Notes under the pieces: generated by a model
Told to the model about the DNA's origin: nothing
Databases searched by the model: none
The model's input: the letters and a program-made list of their open reading frames with translations, nothing else
Source: Amycolatopsis japonica
GTDB lineage: Bacteria > Actinomycetota > Actinomycetes > Mycobacteriales > Pseudonocardiaceae
Direction: 5' to 3'
DNA: 64,000 nt
NCBI RefSeq assembly: GCF_000732925.1
Contig: NZ_CP008953.1
Coordinates: forward strand, 5,022,001 to 5,086,000
Translations under genes and position numbers: made by a program
Shown here: piece by piece, positions 8,800-16,110 of the stretch
How the letters are laid out: each line of letters begins with the position of its first letter
How positions within the stretch are numbered: position 1 is the stretch's first letter

Positions 8800-9477
8800 A
8801 TGATGCGGCGCTTTCTTCGTGACAACGCCCTTTCGCTGGGCTTCGGGCTGCTGTTCCTGCTGAGTCTCGCGGGACAGGCGTTCTCCGGGCTCGCGGACTA
8901 CAACGACGGGCGGCTCAGCCACGCCGCCGAGCCGGTCGGCCTGCTCGACTACCTGGCGTCCGCGGACTTCGCCGTCGACGTCGCCGAAAACTGGCAATCG
9001 GAATACCTGCAGTTCTTCCTTTACGTCTTCGCGACCGTGTGGCTGCTGCAACGAGGCTCCCCCGAATCGAAACCGGCCGGCCGGGAAGGGCTGGAAACGG
9101 ACGAGGAACAGCAGGTCGGACGCCACGCGATGGCTGATTCACCGAAATGGGTGAGGGCGGGCGGCTGGCGCACGGGAATCTTCTCGATGTCACTCGGACT
9201 GGTGATGCTAGGGCTGTTCCTGCTGTCCTGGCTCGCCCAGTCCGTGGCCGGGATGAGCGCCTACAACGCCGAACAGCTCACCGAATTCGGTGATCCGGTG
9301 TCGTGGTTCGGCTATCTGGCGGCCTCGGATTTCTGGAATCGCACACTGCAGAACTGGCAGTCGGAATTCCTCGCCATCGGCTCGATGGCGGTGGTCAGCG
9401 TGTACCTGCGCCAGCGCGGCTCCCCGGAATCCAAACCCGTCGGCGCGCCGCACCGGGCCACCGACGAATCCGGGTGA
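8800..9477 (+). CDS. DUF6766-like membrane protein with internal duplication
   Basis: 225 aa with four predicted membrane helices (about 12-30, 67-84, 130-152 and 187-203). The halves are repeats of one another: each has a helix, an AxSxxxYN motif, a WFGYLA/LLDYLA stretch, NWQSEYL or NWQSEFL, a second helix and then the identical RGSPESKP. Single-unit proteins of this family are common in actinomycetes, so this is a tandem-duplicated form. Function unknown; operon position suggests an envelope stress role. Start 8800 or 8803, two adjacent ATGs. Confidence 0.8.
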   Translation: MMRRFLRDNALSLGFGLLFLLSLAGQAFSGLADYNDGRLSHAAEPVGLLDYLASADFAVDVAENWQSEYLQFFLYVFATVWLLQRGSPESKPAGREGLETDEEQQVGRHAMADSPKWVRAGGWRTGIFSMSLGLVMLGLFLLSWLAQSVAGMSAYNAEQLTEFGDPVSWFGYLAASDFWNRTLQNWQSEFLAIGSMAVVSVYLRQRGSPESKPVGAPHRATDESG

Positions 9478-9499
9478 TTGAACCGCGGGAAACGGGTAT
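9474..9499 (+). promoter_or_regulatory. Possible SigB/F-type promoter of the hemerythrin gene
   Basis: A good -10 GGGTAT at 9494-9499 with a weak -35 GTGA at 9474-9477, spacer 16. It precedes the hemerythrin start by 40 bases. Confidence 0.35.
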
Positions 9500-9539
9500 C
9501 CGCCCGGCGTCGGACTGACGACCACGGACAGGAGTGTCC

Positions 9540-10103
9540 ATGACCACCACCACGGAACACGACCTCGTCACGGTGATCACGGAAGATCACCGTGCCTTCG
9601 AACGGATCTTCAAGGAACTGGAGTCCGGCAAGGGCGGCGATCGGCATCGCAAGGACCTCGCGGACCACCTGATCGCCGAACTCGTGCGGCATTCGATCGC
9701 CGAAGAACAGCACATGTACCCCGCCGCGCGGAAGCACCTCCCCGACGGCGACGAGGTCGCCGACCACGAGATCGAGGAGCACGCCGAAGCCGAACGGGTG
9801 ATGAACGACCTCATCGGCCTGGAACCGACGGACAACCGGTTCGACGAACTGGTCGGCAAGCTGATCGAGGACGTCCGGCACCACATCGAAGAGGAGGAAG
9901 GCGACCTGCTGCCGAAGCTCCAGGCCGCCTGTTCGCCGGAAGACCTACGGGAGCTGGGCGAGAAGGTGTTGCGGGCCAAGGAGATCGCCCCGACCAGGCC
10001 GCATCCCGCAGCTCCGGACCGGCCGCCGGCGAACCGGATCCTGGCGCCGGGGACGGCGTTCATCGACAAGATCCGGGACGCGCTGACGGACCGCTCGACC
10101 TGA
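9540..10103 (+). CDS. Hemerythrin-like HHE-domain protein
   Basis: 187 aa. The four-helix bundle with a non-haem di-iron site is indicated by DHRAFE, the HSIAEEQHMYP segment, the DHEIEEHAEAE helix and HHIEEEEGDLLPKL. Such proteins bind oxygen or sense and scavenge reactive oxygen and nitrogen species in the cytoplasm. ATG 9540 is preferred over the in-frame GTG at 9534 because GGAG lies six bases before it. The C-terminal 45 residues are Pro-rich and probably flexible. It has its own upstream motif and no close operon partner. Confidence 0.88.
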   Translation: MTTTTEHDLVTVITEDHRAFERIFKELESGKGGDRHRKDLADHLIAELVRHSIAEEQHMYPAARKHLPDGDEVADHEIEEHAEAERVMNDLIGLEPTDNRFDELVGKLIEDVRHHIEEEEGDLLPKLQAACSPEDLRELGEKVLRAKEIAPTRPHPAAPDRPPANRILAPGTAFIDKIRDALTDRST

Positions 10104-10146
10104 CCCTTCGCCGGGCGCTCACGCGTTGGTCACTCACGCGTCGGTC

Positions 10147-10205
10147 AAGTCCGTGAAGGCCTCCTTGAGGGACTCTGGGTCCCTCAAGGAGGCCTTCACG
10201 GACTT
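10147..10205. repeat. 59-bp palindrome, family A
   Basis: Two perfect 26-base arms (beginning AAGTCCGTGAAGG, ending CCTTCACGGACTT) around a 7-base loop. A second copy is at 23155-23209. It lies between convergent genes and could be a bidirectional terminator; the high conservation marks it as a genome-wide repeat. Confidence 0.85.
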
Positions 10206-10243
10206 CGAGTCTGGTGAATGCGTCGGGGCCGCTCACCAAACGC

Positions 10244-10300
10244 GTGTCGCGAAAGCCACTTTCGCGACGTTAGATGTCCCGAAAGTGGCTTTCGCGACAC
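10244..10300. repeat. 57-bp palindrome, family B (IS110 target type)
   Basis: Arms GTGTCGCGAAAGCCA and TGGCTTTCGCGACAC flank an inner ACTTTCG/CGAAAGT pair. Other copies: 21664-21703 plus 23044-23058 (split by the IS110 element), 23086-23138 and 49448-49504. Together with family A it fills the 216-bp gap before PhoU. Confidence 0.85.
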
Positions 10301-10319
10301 GGACGCTGGCGGCGCGACC

Positions 10320-10991
10320 TCAAAGTTCAGCAGGCGCATCCCGCACGGAAGACTCCGGCAATTCCCCGGTGAGCGCGAAATCCACCCGCCGCGCCACCGA
10401 CACCACCTGGTCCGCGAACCGCTCGTAGAACCGCGCCAGCAGCGCCACCGAGATCGCGGGCGCGACGCCGTCGGCCCAGTCCGGCTCGGTCACCAGGGTC
10501 ATCAGCTCTTCGTACAGCGCGTCGACCCGCTCGTCGGACCGGGCCAGCGAGTGGAACACCTCCGCCGTCGAGCCTTCGATCGCGGCGCCGAGGTCTTCCG
10601 CCATCGAGCCGACGAGCCCGGCCATCTCACCGAAATGGCCGGTGAGCGCGTCGGGGACGGCGAATTCCGGCGCTCGCAGGGCCTGGTCGGCGATGTGCTG
10701 GGCGAGGTCGCCCATCCGCTCCAGCCGGTCGGCGCAGTACACCGCCGCGAGTACGGTCCGCAGGTCGCCTGCCACCGGCGCCTGCAGGGCGAGCAGCTTC
10801 TGCGCGGACTCCTCGCATCGGGTCCGTGCCGCGTTCAGTCTCGCCTCGACCGTCGCCAGTTCGGCGGCGGCTTCGACGTCCCGGTCGAGAAAGACCCGGT
10901 TCGCCAGGTGCAGTTCTTCGCAGGCCATGCCGCACATACTCGACAGGAGCTCGCCGAGAACGCTCAGCTGACCGTGGAATCGTTCCCTCAT
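10320..10991 (-). CDS. phoU: PhoU-family phosphate-regulation protein
   Basis: 223 aa, all-helical with two PhoU repeats: a first around residues 15-90, with the DRLERMGDLAQHIAD signature, and a second around 120-205, with FYERFADQVVSVARR. PhoU proteins restrain PstSCAB/PhoR signalling and phosphate uptake. The ATG at 10991 overlaps the stop of the phosphoesterase gene (ATGA), so it ends a four-gene minus-strand operon. No pst genes are in the window. Confidence 0.9.
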   Translation of the reverse strand: MRERFHGQLSVLGELLSSMCGMACEELHLANRVFLDRDVEAAAELATVEARLNAARTRCEESAQKLLALQAPVAGDLRTVLAAVYCADRLERMGDLAQHIADQALRAPEFAVPDALTGHFGEMAGLVGSMAEDLGAAIEGSTAEVFHSLARSDERVDALYEELMTLVTEPDWADGVAPAISVALLARFYERFADQVVSVARRVDFALTGELPESSVRDAPAEL

Positions 10992-11725
10992 GTGAGCACT
11001 TTCGCAGGTTCGAGGACATACGTCGCGTACGCCGCGCGGATCACCGGTTGGGCGACGTTGCGGACCGGGACCCCGCCGGGGCTGACGCCTTGTTCGCTGC
11101 CGTAGTGCGCGTGCCCGTGCACGGCGAGGGCCAGCTGGGCGTCGTCGATCGGCTCGCACAGCAGGTACGACCCCAAAAACGGGTGGATCTCCGGCGGTTC
11201 GCCGTGCAGGGTGCCGGGAATCGGCGAGTAATGGGTCAGCGCGACGGTCACGTCCGGTTGCTCGTGTTCGAGCCCTTCCAGCGCGGCACGCAACCGTTTG
11301 GCCGCCGCCATGGTGTGCTCGACGAAATCCTTCATCTCGCGTTCGCCGAACCGGCTCGCGCATTTGCCCGCGAACCCGCCGCCGAAGCCCTTGACCCCGG
11401 CGACGCCGAGCTTCCCGCCCTCCAGGTCCACAGTGGTCGCCGAACCCTCGAGGACGGTCATCCCGCTTTCCTCCAGCAGCCCGCTGACCGCCTCTGCCTC
11501 GTCCGAGTGATAGTCGTGGTTGCCCAGCACCGCTATCACCGGGACGGCGAGCCCGGCGAACTCGTCGGCCACCACCCTGGCCTCGTCGACGCTGCCGTGC
11601 CGGGTGAGGTCACCCGCGAGCAGCAGCACGTCGGCGTGTTCGGCGATGTTGTCCAGTGCCGGCCGCAGCAGGCCTCGGTTGTCCTCCCCGAGGTGGACGT
11701 CCCCGACCGCGGCGACCCGGATCAC
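10988..11725 (-). CDS. Metallophosphoesterase (calcineurin-like)
   Basis: 245 aa with the full calcineurin-type metal site: GDVHLG at the N-terminus, AGDLTRHG, GNHDYH, a TH in ALTHYS and GHAHYG near the C-terminus. It should hydrolyse phosphomono- or diesters with a di-metal centre; the substrate is unknown. GTG 11725 is chosen since it follows GGAG and directly opens the conserved VIRVAAVGDVH sequence. It is coupled to PhoU downstream and lies four bases from overlapping the upstream nucleotidyltransferase gene. Confidence 0.88.
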   Translation of the reverse strand: MIRVAAVGDVHLGEDNRGLLRPALDNIAEHADVLLLAGDLTRHGSVDEARVVADEFAGLAVPVIAVLGNHDYHSDEAEAVSGLLEESGMTVLEGSATTVDLEGGKLGVAGVKGFGGGFAGKCASRFGEREMKDFVEHTMAAAKRLRAALEGLEHEQPDVTVALTHYSPIPGTLHGEPPEIHPFLGSYLLCEPIDDAQLALAVHGHAHYGSEQGVSPGGVPVRNVAQPVIRAAYATYVLEPAKVLT

Positions 11726-12531
11726 CGGATCTCCTCGGCGTGCGACGGCTCCCGGACGTCGGCCAGCCGGACGTCGTTGTGCACCAGCTCGGCCGCGATA
11801 TGTTCGCAGACGACCGCCTCGATGTCGGTCTTGCGGTTGGCGCACGGGACCTCGCCGCTGAGCCGGACCTGGTCGCCGCGCACGGTGACGTGCACGCCGA
11901 GTTCGGCGGTCCTCGGGTCTTCCGCCAGCGCCTTGGTCAGCCTGGCGACCAGGTACTGGGGCGCTTCCTCGGGCATCGGAAGCTCCTTTCCGTCGATGAT
12001 GGACAGGGCCGCGAGCAGGGTCAGGAACGCCCACGCGTACGGCGATTCGGCGGTCTCTTCGGCCACCCGGTGCCAGTCGACCTGCTCGCGGAGGTCGCGC
12101 GCGATCCGCAGCAGCGGCGCGAAATCGCACCGGTGCGGGCTGAGCACGAGGATCTTGTCGACGAGCAGGTCGGTCCCGTTGAGCACGGGCGCGGCGGTCG
12201 CCCCGACCCGCATCAGCGAGGCGCGATCGAGCATCTCGTCGGTGACCGGCCGATGGTTGGGCCGGAAGATCAGGTCGACGAGGCAGTCGCCGTCGTAGAC
12301 CTTGGTGAGCCAGTCCTCCGGCGGGTGCTCCCGTCTCAGCCCCGCCGCTTCCAGTGCCTCCGCCGCCACCTCGATGTCCTCCTCCTTGAGGAAGAGGTCG
12401 ACGTCGTGATCGGACGGCGGCCCGCCCCGCGCGTAGACGGCGAGGCCGCCCGCGACGGCGAACCGCACGGCGGTCTGGTCCAAAGTGGACACGACCCTGG
12501 TCAGCGTGTGCAGGAGTTCCTTCTCGTTCAC
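11722..12531 (-). CDS. Nucleotidyltransferase fused to a C-terminal BON domain
   Basis: 269 aa. Residues 15-110 form a polymerase-beta-like nucleotidyltransferase: FAVAGGLAVYARGG, then the metal-binding SDHDVDLF and DCLVDLIF. A helical middle follows, and residues 205-260 are a BON domain (a basic-hydrophobic fold with VRLSGEVPCANRKTDIE). BON domains usually bind membranes or lipids and are found in periplasmic proteins, so coupling to a cytosolic nucleotidyltransferase is odd. The GTG start overlaps the SDR stop (GTGA), and the stop overlaps the phosphoesterase start. Confidence 0.8.
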   Translation of the reverse strand: MNEKELLHTLTRVVSTLDQTAVRFAVAGGLAVYARGGPPSDHDVDLFLKEEDIEVAAEALEAAGLRREHPPEDWLTKVYDGDCLVDLIFRPNHRPVTDEMLDRASLMRVGATAAPVLNGTDLLVDKILVLSPHRCDFAPLLRIARDLREQVDWHRVAEETAESPYAWAFLTLLAALSIIDGKELPMPEEAPQYLVARLTKALAEDPRTAELGVHVTVRGDQVRLSGEVPCANRKTDIEAVVCEHIAAELVHNDVRLADVREPSHAEEIR

Positions 12532-13577
12532 GGTCGCTCCCCCACCCCGGTGGCCAGTTCGTGTGCCCTGCCGACGTCCGGTTTCAGCGGTTCGGTCGGG
12601 AATCCTTCGCCTTCCCGCAGTCCCTTGAGGAAGGCTTCGATCGCGTCCTCCGACGAGTATCGCGGCGTCCAGCCCAGCTCTTCCCTGGCGCGCGTGCAGT
12701 CCATCACCGGCAGATGCAGGACGGCGTCGAAAAGCCCCGGCGTCGCCGGGATCAGGTGCAAAGACCAGGCCGCGGCCAGCGCTCGACGGACGAACGGTGC
12801 CGGGACCTTCACCGGTTTGGCGCCGAAGATCCGCGCCAGCGCGCGGGTGTCCAGCACCGGATCGGCGGCGATGTTGAAGGCTCCCTTGACATCCTGCAGC
12901 GCGCAGCGGCGATAGGCGTCGGCCACGTCCTCGGTGTGCGCGGTCTGGATCCGTAGTTGCGGGATGTCGGGGAGCACCGGGATCAGCGACGGACGCACGA
13001 GCTTGCCCGGGACGAACGGCCCGCCGAACAACCGGCGCTGCTCGGGCGCAGCGGACTTCTGGAAGAGGAACCCCGGCCGCACCCGGACCACCCGCAGCCG
13101 CGGATGACTCCGGTCGAACGCTTCGAGAACCCTTTCCACGTAAGCCTTTTCGCGGGTATACGCCGCTTTGGGCGACCCGTGGGTCGGCCACTCCTCGGTC
13201 ACCGGATGGTCGTCGTCCCTCGGCGAGTAAGCCCCGATCGACGACGCGTACACCAGCGACGGCACTCGCATGGCCTGCACGGTTTCGAACACCCGGATCG
13301 AACCCAGCACATTGGAGCGCCAGGTGATCTCGGGCCGGTGGGTGGGCTGGAAGAGCCAGGCCAGGTGGATCACCACGTCGGCGCCGTCGAACACGGCACG
13401 GAGGTCGTCGCGGGCGACGTCCGCGGTGACGAACTCGGTCTTCGGGCTCTCCCATCGGCTCGGGCGCCTCGCCACGCCGACGATCGAGCCGACCTCGGGG
13501 TCCGCGCCCAGCGCGCGAACCACCGCCGTCCCGACATTGCCGGTGGCGCCGGTCACGACGATCCGCTTACCGCTCAT
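12528..13577 (-). CDS. NAD(P)-dependent epimerase/dehydratase (extended SDR)
   Basis: 349 aa. TGATGNVG at residues 9-16 is the cofactor loop, YASSIGAY holds the catalytic Ser region and Y-T-R-E-K supplies Tyr/Lys. Family members act on sugars, steroids or phenylpropanoids, and the substrate is not readable. First gene of the operon SDR - nucleotidyltransferase-BON - phosphoesterase - PhoU, all linked by stop-start overlaps. A promoter-like motif lies just upstream at 13586-13611 and would give a leaderless transcript. Confidence 0.85.
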   Translation of the reverse strand: MSGKRIVVTGATGNVGTAVVRALGADPEVGSIVGVARRPSRWESPKTEFVTADVARDDLRAVFDGADVVIHLAWLFQPTHRPEITWRSNVLGSIRVFETVQAMRVPSLVYASSIGAYSPRDDDHPVTEEWPTHGSPKAAYTREKAYVERVLEAFDRSHPRLRVVRVRPGFLFQKSAAPEQRRLFGGPFVPGKLVRPSLIPVLPDIPQLRIQTAHTEDVADAYRRCALQDVKGAFNIAADPVLDTRALARIFGAKPVKVPAPFVRRALAAAWSLHLIPATPGLFDAVLHLPVMDCTRAREELGWTPRYSSEDAIEAFLKGLREGEGFPTEPLKPDVGRAHELATGVGERP

Positions 13578-13585
13578 GGGTACGG

Positions 13586-13611
13586 TTACCCACCGTCGCC
13601 TCGCCTTAATC
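13586..13611 (-). promoter_or_regulatory. Possible SigB/F-type promoter of the SDR-PhoU operon
   Basis: On the minus strand GATT (13611-13608), 16 bases, GGGTAA (13591-13586), nine bases before the ATG at 13577. The -35 form GATT recurs at 51765-51790 and 57461-57486. Confidence 0.4.
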
Positions 13612-14640
13612 GGCGTGGAGCCGCTGGACGAGACGCCGGGCGGGCAGCGCCATCGCCCCCAGCCCGATCGAGGTGGTGACCTCGTCCGTGGGCGTCACGA
13701 GCAGGTGGTCGATCTCGCCGAGCAGGTCGCGACATCGATCGAGTTCGGCCGGATCACCCGACCGGGCCACCTCGGCGAGGGCTTCGAGCAGGTCGCCGAC
13801 GACCCCGCGTGCGTGTTCGCCGGGATGCCGGAACGGCTGCTCGCTGCGGGCGGCCTCGCTCACGGCGTCGATCAGCTGGGCGAGCGGATGCCACAGGGAG
13901 ACGAGGTTCGCCAACGGTTCCTCGCGGGTCTCACCCCGTCCACGGAGGTTCAGGTACCGGCCCTCCCTGGTCCAGCCGATCGCGTCCTCCGCCTCCGCGA
14001 CCAGGCTGCGGACGTCCTCCATACGGTCGTCCAGGCCGTCGGTCGTCTCGCCGCCGCGGACCAGTTCCGCGGTCTTGTCGAGGACGTCGGCGATCGCCGA
14101 TGCCAGCCGGGAGGTCGCCGCCCGCAGGCGTTCGCCGTGCAGCGGCGGCAGGATCACCGCGTTGAGCACGGCGCCGATCCCCGCCCCCAGCGCGGTTTCC
14201 AGCAACCGGTCGGCGAGCAGGACGGGTTCGGTCGCGTTGCCATAGGAGATCAGCAGCATGCCGGTGATCCCGACCCACACCCCCGAATCGCCGAATCCCC
14301 GCCACGAGCCGATCAGGAGGCCGACGAAGATGACCAGCCCGAGCGCCACCGTCACCGAAGGAATGACCTGACCGGCGCCCGCGGCGAGCAGCACCCCCAC
14401 GCTGACGGCGCCGACCTGCTGTGCCCAGCCACGCAGCGACCGGTAGACGGTGGCCTGCACCAGGAACACCGCCGCGTACGGCGCCAGGAAGGGCTGAGGC
14501 AGCCGCAGGACCGCCGTCGCGACGATCCACGCGATCACCGCCGCGGCCGTGGCCTTCGCGGTCTGGACGAGGCTCCGGCGTTCTTCCCCCGGCACCCGGA
14601 ACGCCCGGGCGACCCAGGCGAACGGCGTCTTCCCACCCAT
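13606..14640 (-). CDS. FUSC-family membrane protein
   Basis: 344 aa. The N-terminal half carries about six hydrophobic helices (roughly residues 27-165) and the segment YAAVFLVQATVYRSLRG; the C-terminal half is a soluble helical domain rich in Glu and Arg. This is the layout of FUSC / aromatic-acid exporter-like proteins, which export organic acids or other small molecules. Its ATG shares one base with the aldehyde dehydrogenase stop, so the two are co-transcribed; export of a product of that enzyme is a speculative link. Confidence 0.8.
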   Translation of the reverse strand: MGGKTPFAWVARAFRVPGEERRSLVQTAKATAAAVIAWIVATAVLRLPQPFLAPYAAVFLVQATVYRSLRGWAQQVGAVSVGVLLAAGAGQVIPSVTVALGLVIFVGLLIGSWRGFGDSGVWVGITGMLLISYGNATEPVLLADRLLETALGAGIGAVLNAVILPPLHGERLRAATSRLASAIADVLDKTAELVRGGETTDGLDDRMEDVRSLVAEAEDAIGWTREGRYLNLRGRGETREEPLANLVSLWHPLAQLIDAVSEAARSEQPFRHPGEHARGVVGDLLEALAEVARSGDPAELDRCRDLLGEIDHLLVTPTDEVTTSIGLGAMALPARRLVQRLHAD

Positions 14641-16004
14641 CACGGACCCGGCGGACCCAGGTGGACGACCTTGGTCTGCGTCATTTCGTCGAGCAGCTCC
14701 GGCCCGTAACCGTAGCCGCTGCCGCTGGCGCCCCGCGGATGTGCGGCCCCGCCGGGCGCGCCACCGAAGACGTTGTTGATCTTCACGGTCCCGGCGGGGA
14801 GTTCGCGCCAGGCGCGCTGCGCGTGGGCCATCGAGGAGGTGAGCACGGTGGCCGCGAGGCCGTACTCGCCCGCGGCCGCCTGTTCGAGTGCCTGATCGAA
14901 GTCGGCCGCCACGGTCACCGGCGCGACCGGGCCGAACGTCTCTTCGGTCAGGACCCGCATCCCCGGGGTGCATCCGGCGAGGACGGTCGCCGGGTAGTGG
15001 GCACCGGGGCCGTCGGGGACGAACCCGCCGGTGAGCGGGTCGGCGCCCTGCGCGATCGCTTCCGCGACCTGGGCGTGCACCCCGTCACGGTGGCGCCGGT
15101 CGACGAGCGGGGCCACTTTCCGGTGGCCCGCCTCGGCGACCAGCGCGGTGAGGAAGGCGTCCGCGACGTTCTGGTGCACATGGATCCGTTCGACCGAGAC
15201 GCAGATCTGCCCCGAGTTGGCGAAGGCCCCGATCGCCGCCTGCTCGGCCGCCCAGACCGGGTCCACGCCGGCGTCGACGACGAGCGGATCGTTCCCCCCG
15301 TTCTCCAGCAAGGCCTTCGCGTCGGTCCGCGCCGCGCTCACTGCGATCGAGCGCCCCGCGGCCGTGCCACCGACATGGGCGACGACGTCGACGTCCGGAT
15401 GAGCCGCGAGTTCGGCTCCGACGCTTCCGTCGCCCTGCACGGTCTGGAGCACGTCGTCGGGAAAGGCCTCCGCCAGCACGTTCCCCAACCAGGCTCCGGT
15501 GTGCGGGCAGCGTTCGCTCGGCTTGTGCACCACCGTGTTCCCCGTGACCAGGGCCGCGCCCAGCAGCCCGCAGGCCACCGCGACGGGGTCGTTCCACGGT
15601 GTCAGCGCGACGACCACGCCCCGGGGTTCGGGCACCATCAGGTCGGTGGCCGATGGATCACCCAGCAGGGACCGGCCGCGGTGCACCGGTCCCAGTTCGG
15701 CGTACTGCTCCAAGGTCCCGGCTCCGGCCAGGACACCCTCTTCGGCCTCGTCGCGGGGTTTGCCCGTCTCGCTCTCGATGAGGACGGCGAGTTCGCCCGC
15801 CCGCGCCCGGAGCGACCTCGCCGCGTCCTTCAGCGCGATCCCGCGTTCGGCCGCCGGTGTGGCGGCCCAGCCCGGGGCCCGCCGCCTCGCCGCGGCGAGC
15901 GCCGTCTGAACGCCTTCGGTCGTCGCCGCTTTGACGCTGCCGACGAGACTGTCGTCGGCGGGATCGCGGATCTCCAGTACGGCAGGCCGTTCCACCGTCG
16001 TCAT
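14640..16004 (-). CDS. Aldehyde dehydrogenase (NAD(P)-dependent)
   Basis: 454 aa, within the ALDH superfamily range. It has TPWNDP (cofactor region), HKPSERCP, VAHVGGTAAG (NAD loop), the general-base Glu in LLENGGNDP and the catalytic Cys in GQICVS. It should oxidise an aldehyde to the acid, succinate-semialdehyde or betaine-aldehyde type enzymes being nearest by eye. A strong AGGAGGTG-like site precedes the ATG at 16004. It is divergent from the catalase, with overlapping back-to-back promoter motifs, so both look like one stress response unit. Confidence 0.9.
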   Translation of the reverse strand: MTTVERPAVLEIRDPADDSLVGSVKAATTEGVQTALAAARRRAPGWAATPAAERGIALKDAARSLRARAGELAVLIESETGKPRDEAEEGVLAGAGTLEQYAELGPVHRGRSLLGDPSATDLMVPEPRGVVVALTPWNDPVAVACGLLGAALVTGNTVVHKPSERCPHTGAWLGNVLAEAFPDDVLQTVQGDGSVGAELAAHPDVDVVAHVGGTAAGRSIAVSAARTDAKALLENGGNDPLVVDAGVDPVWAAEQAAIGAFANSGQICVSVERIHVHQNVADAFLTALVAEAGHRKVAPLVDRRHRDGVHAQVAEAIAQGADPLTGGFVPDGPGAHYPATVLAGCTPGMRVLTEETFGPVAPVTVAADFDQALEQAAAGEYGLAATVLTSSMAHAQRAWRELPAGTVKINNVFGGAPGGAAHPRGASGSGYGYGPELLDEMTQTKVVHLGPPGP

Positions 16005-16035
16005 TCGCACCTCCTCGACGTTTTCTGCGCGCCGG

Positions 16036-16060
16036 TTACCCGCTGTCGTTTTGCCGAAAC
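16036..16060 (-). promoter_or_regulatory. SigB/F-type promoter of the aldehyde dehydrogenase
   Basis: Minus strand: GTTT (16060-16057), 15 bases, GGGTAA (16041-16036), 32 bases before the ATG. It interleaves with the catalase promoter on the other strand. Confidence 0.6.
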
Positions 16061-16073
16061 GGTGCCGGGGTAG
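16048..16073 (+). promoter_or_regulatory. SigB/F-type promoter of the catalase
   Basis: GTTT (16048-16051), 16 bases, GGGTAG (16068-16073), 37 bases before the catalase GTG. It is nested head to head with the aldehyde dehydrogenase promoter. Confidence 0.6.
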
Positions 16074-16110
16074 CCGCGAGGGAACCCACCACCGCGAAGG
16101 GGCGAGACCT

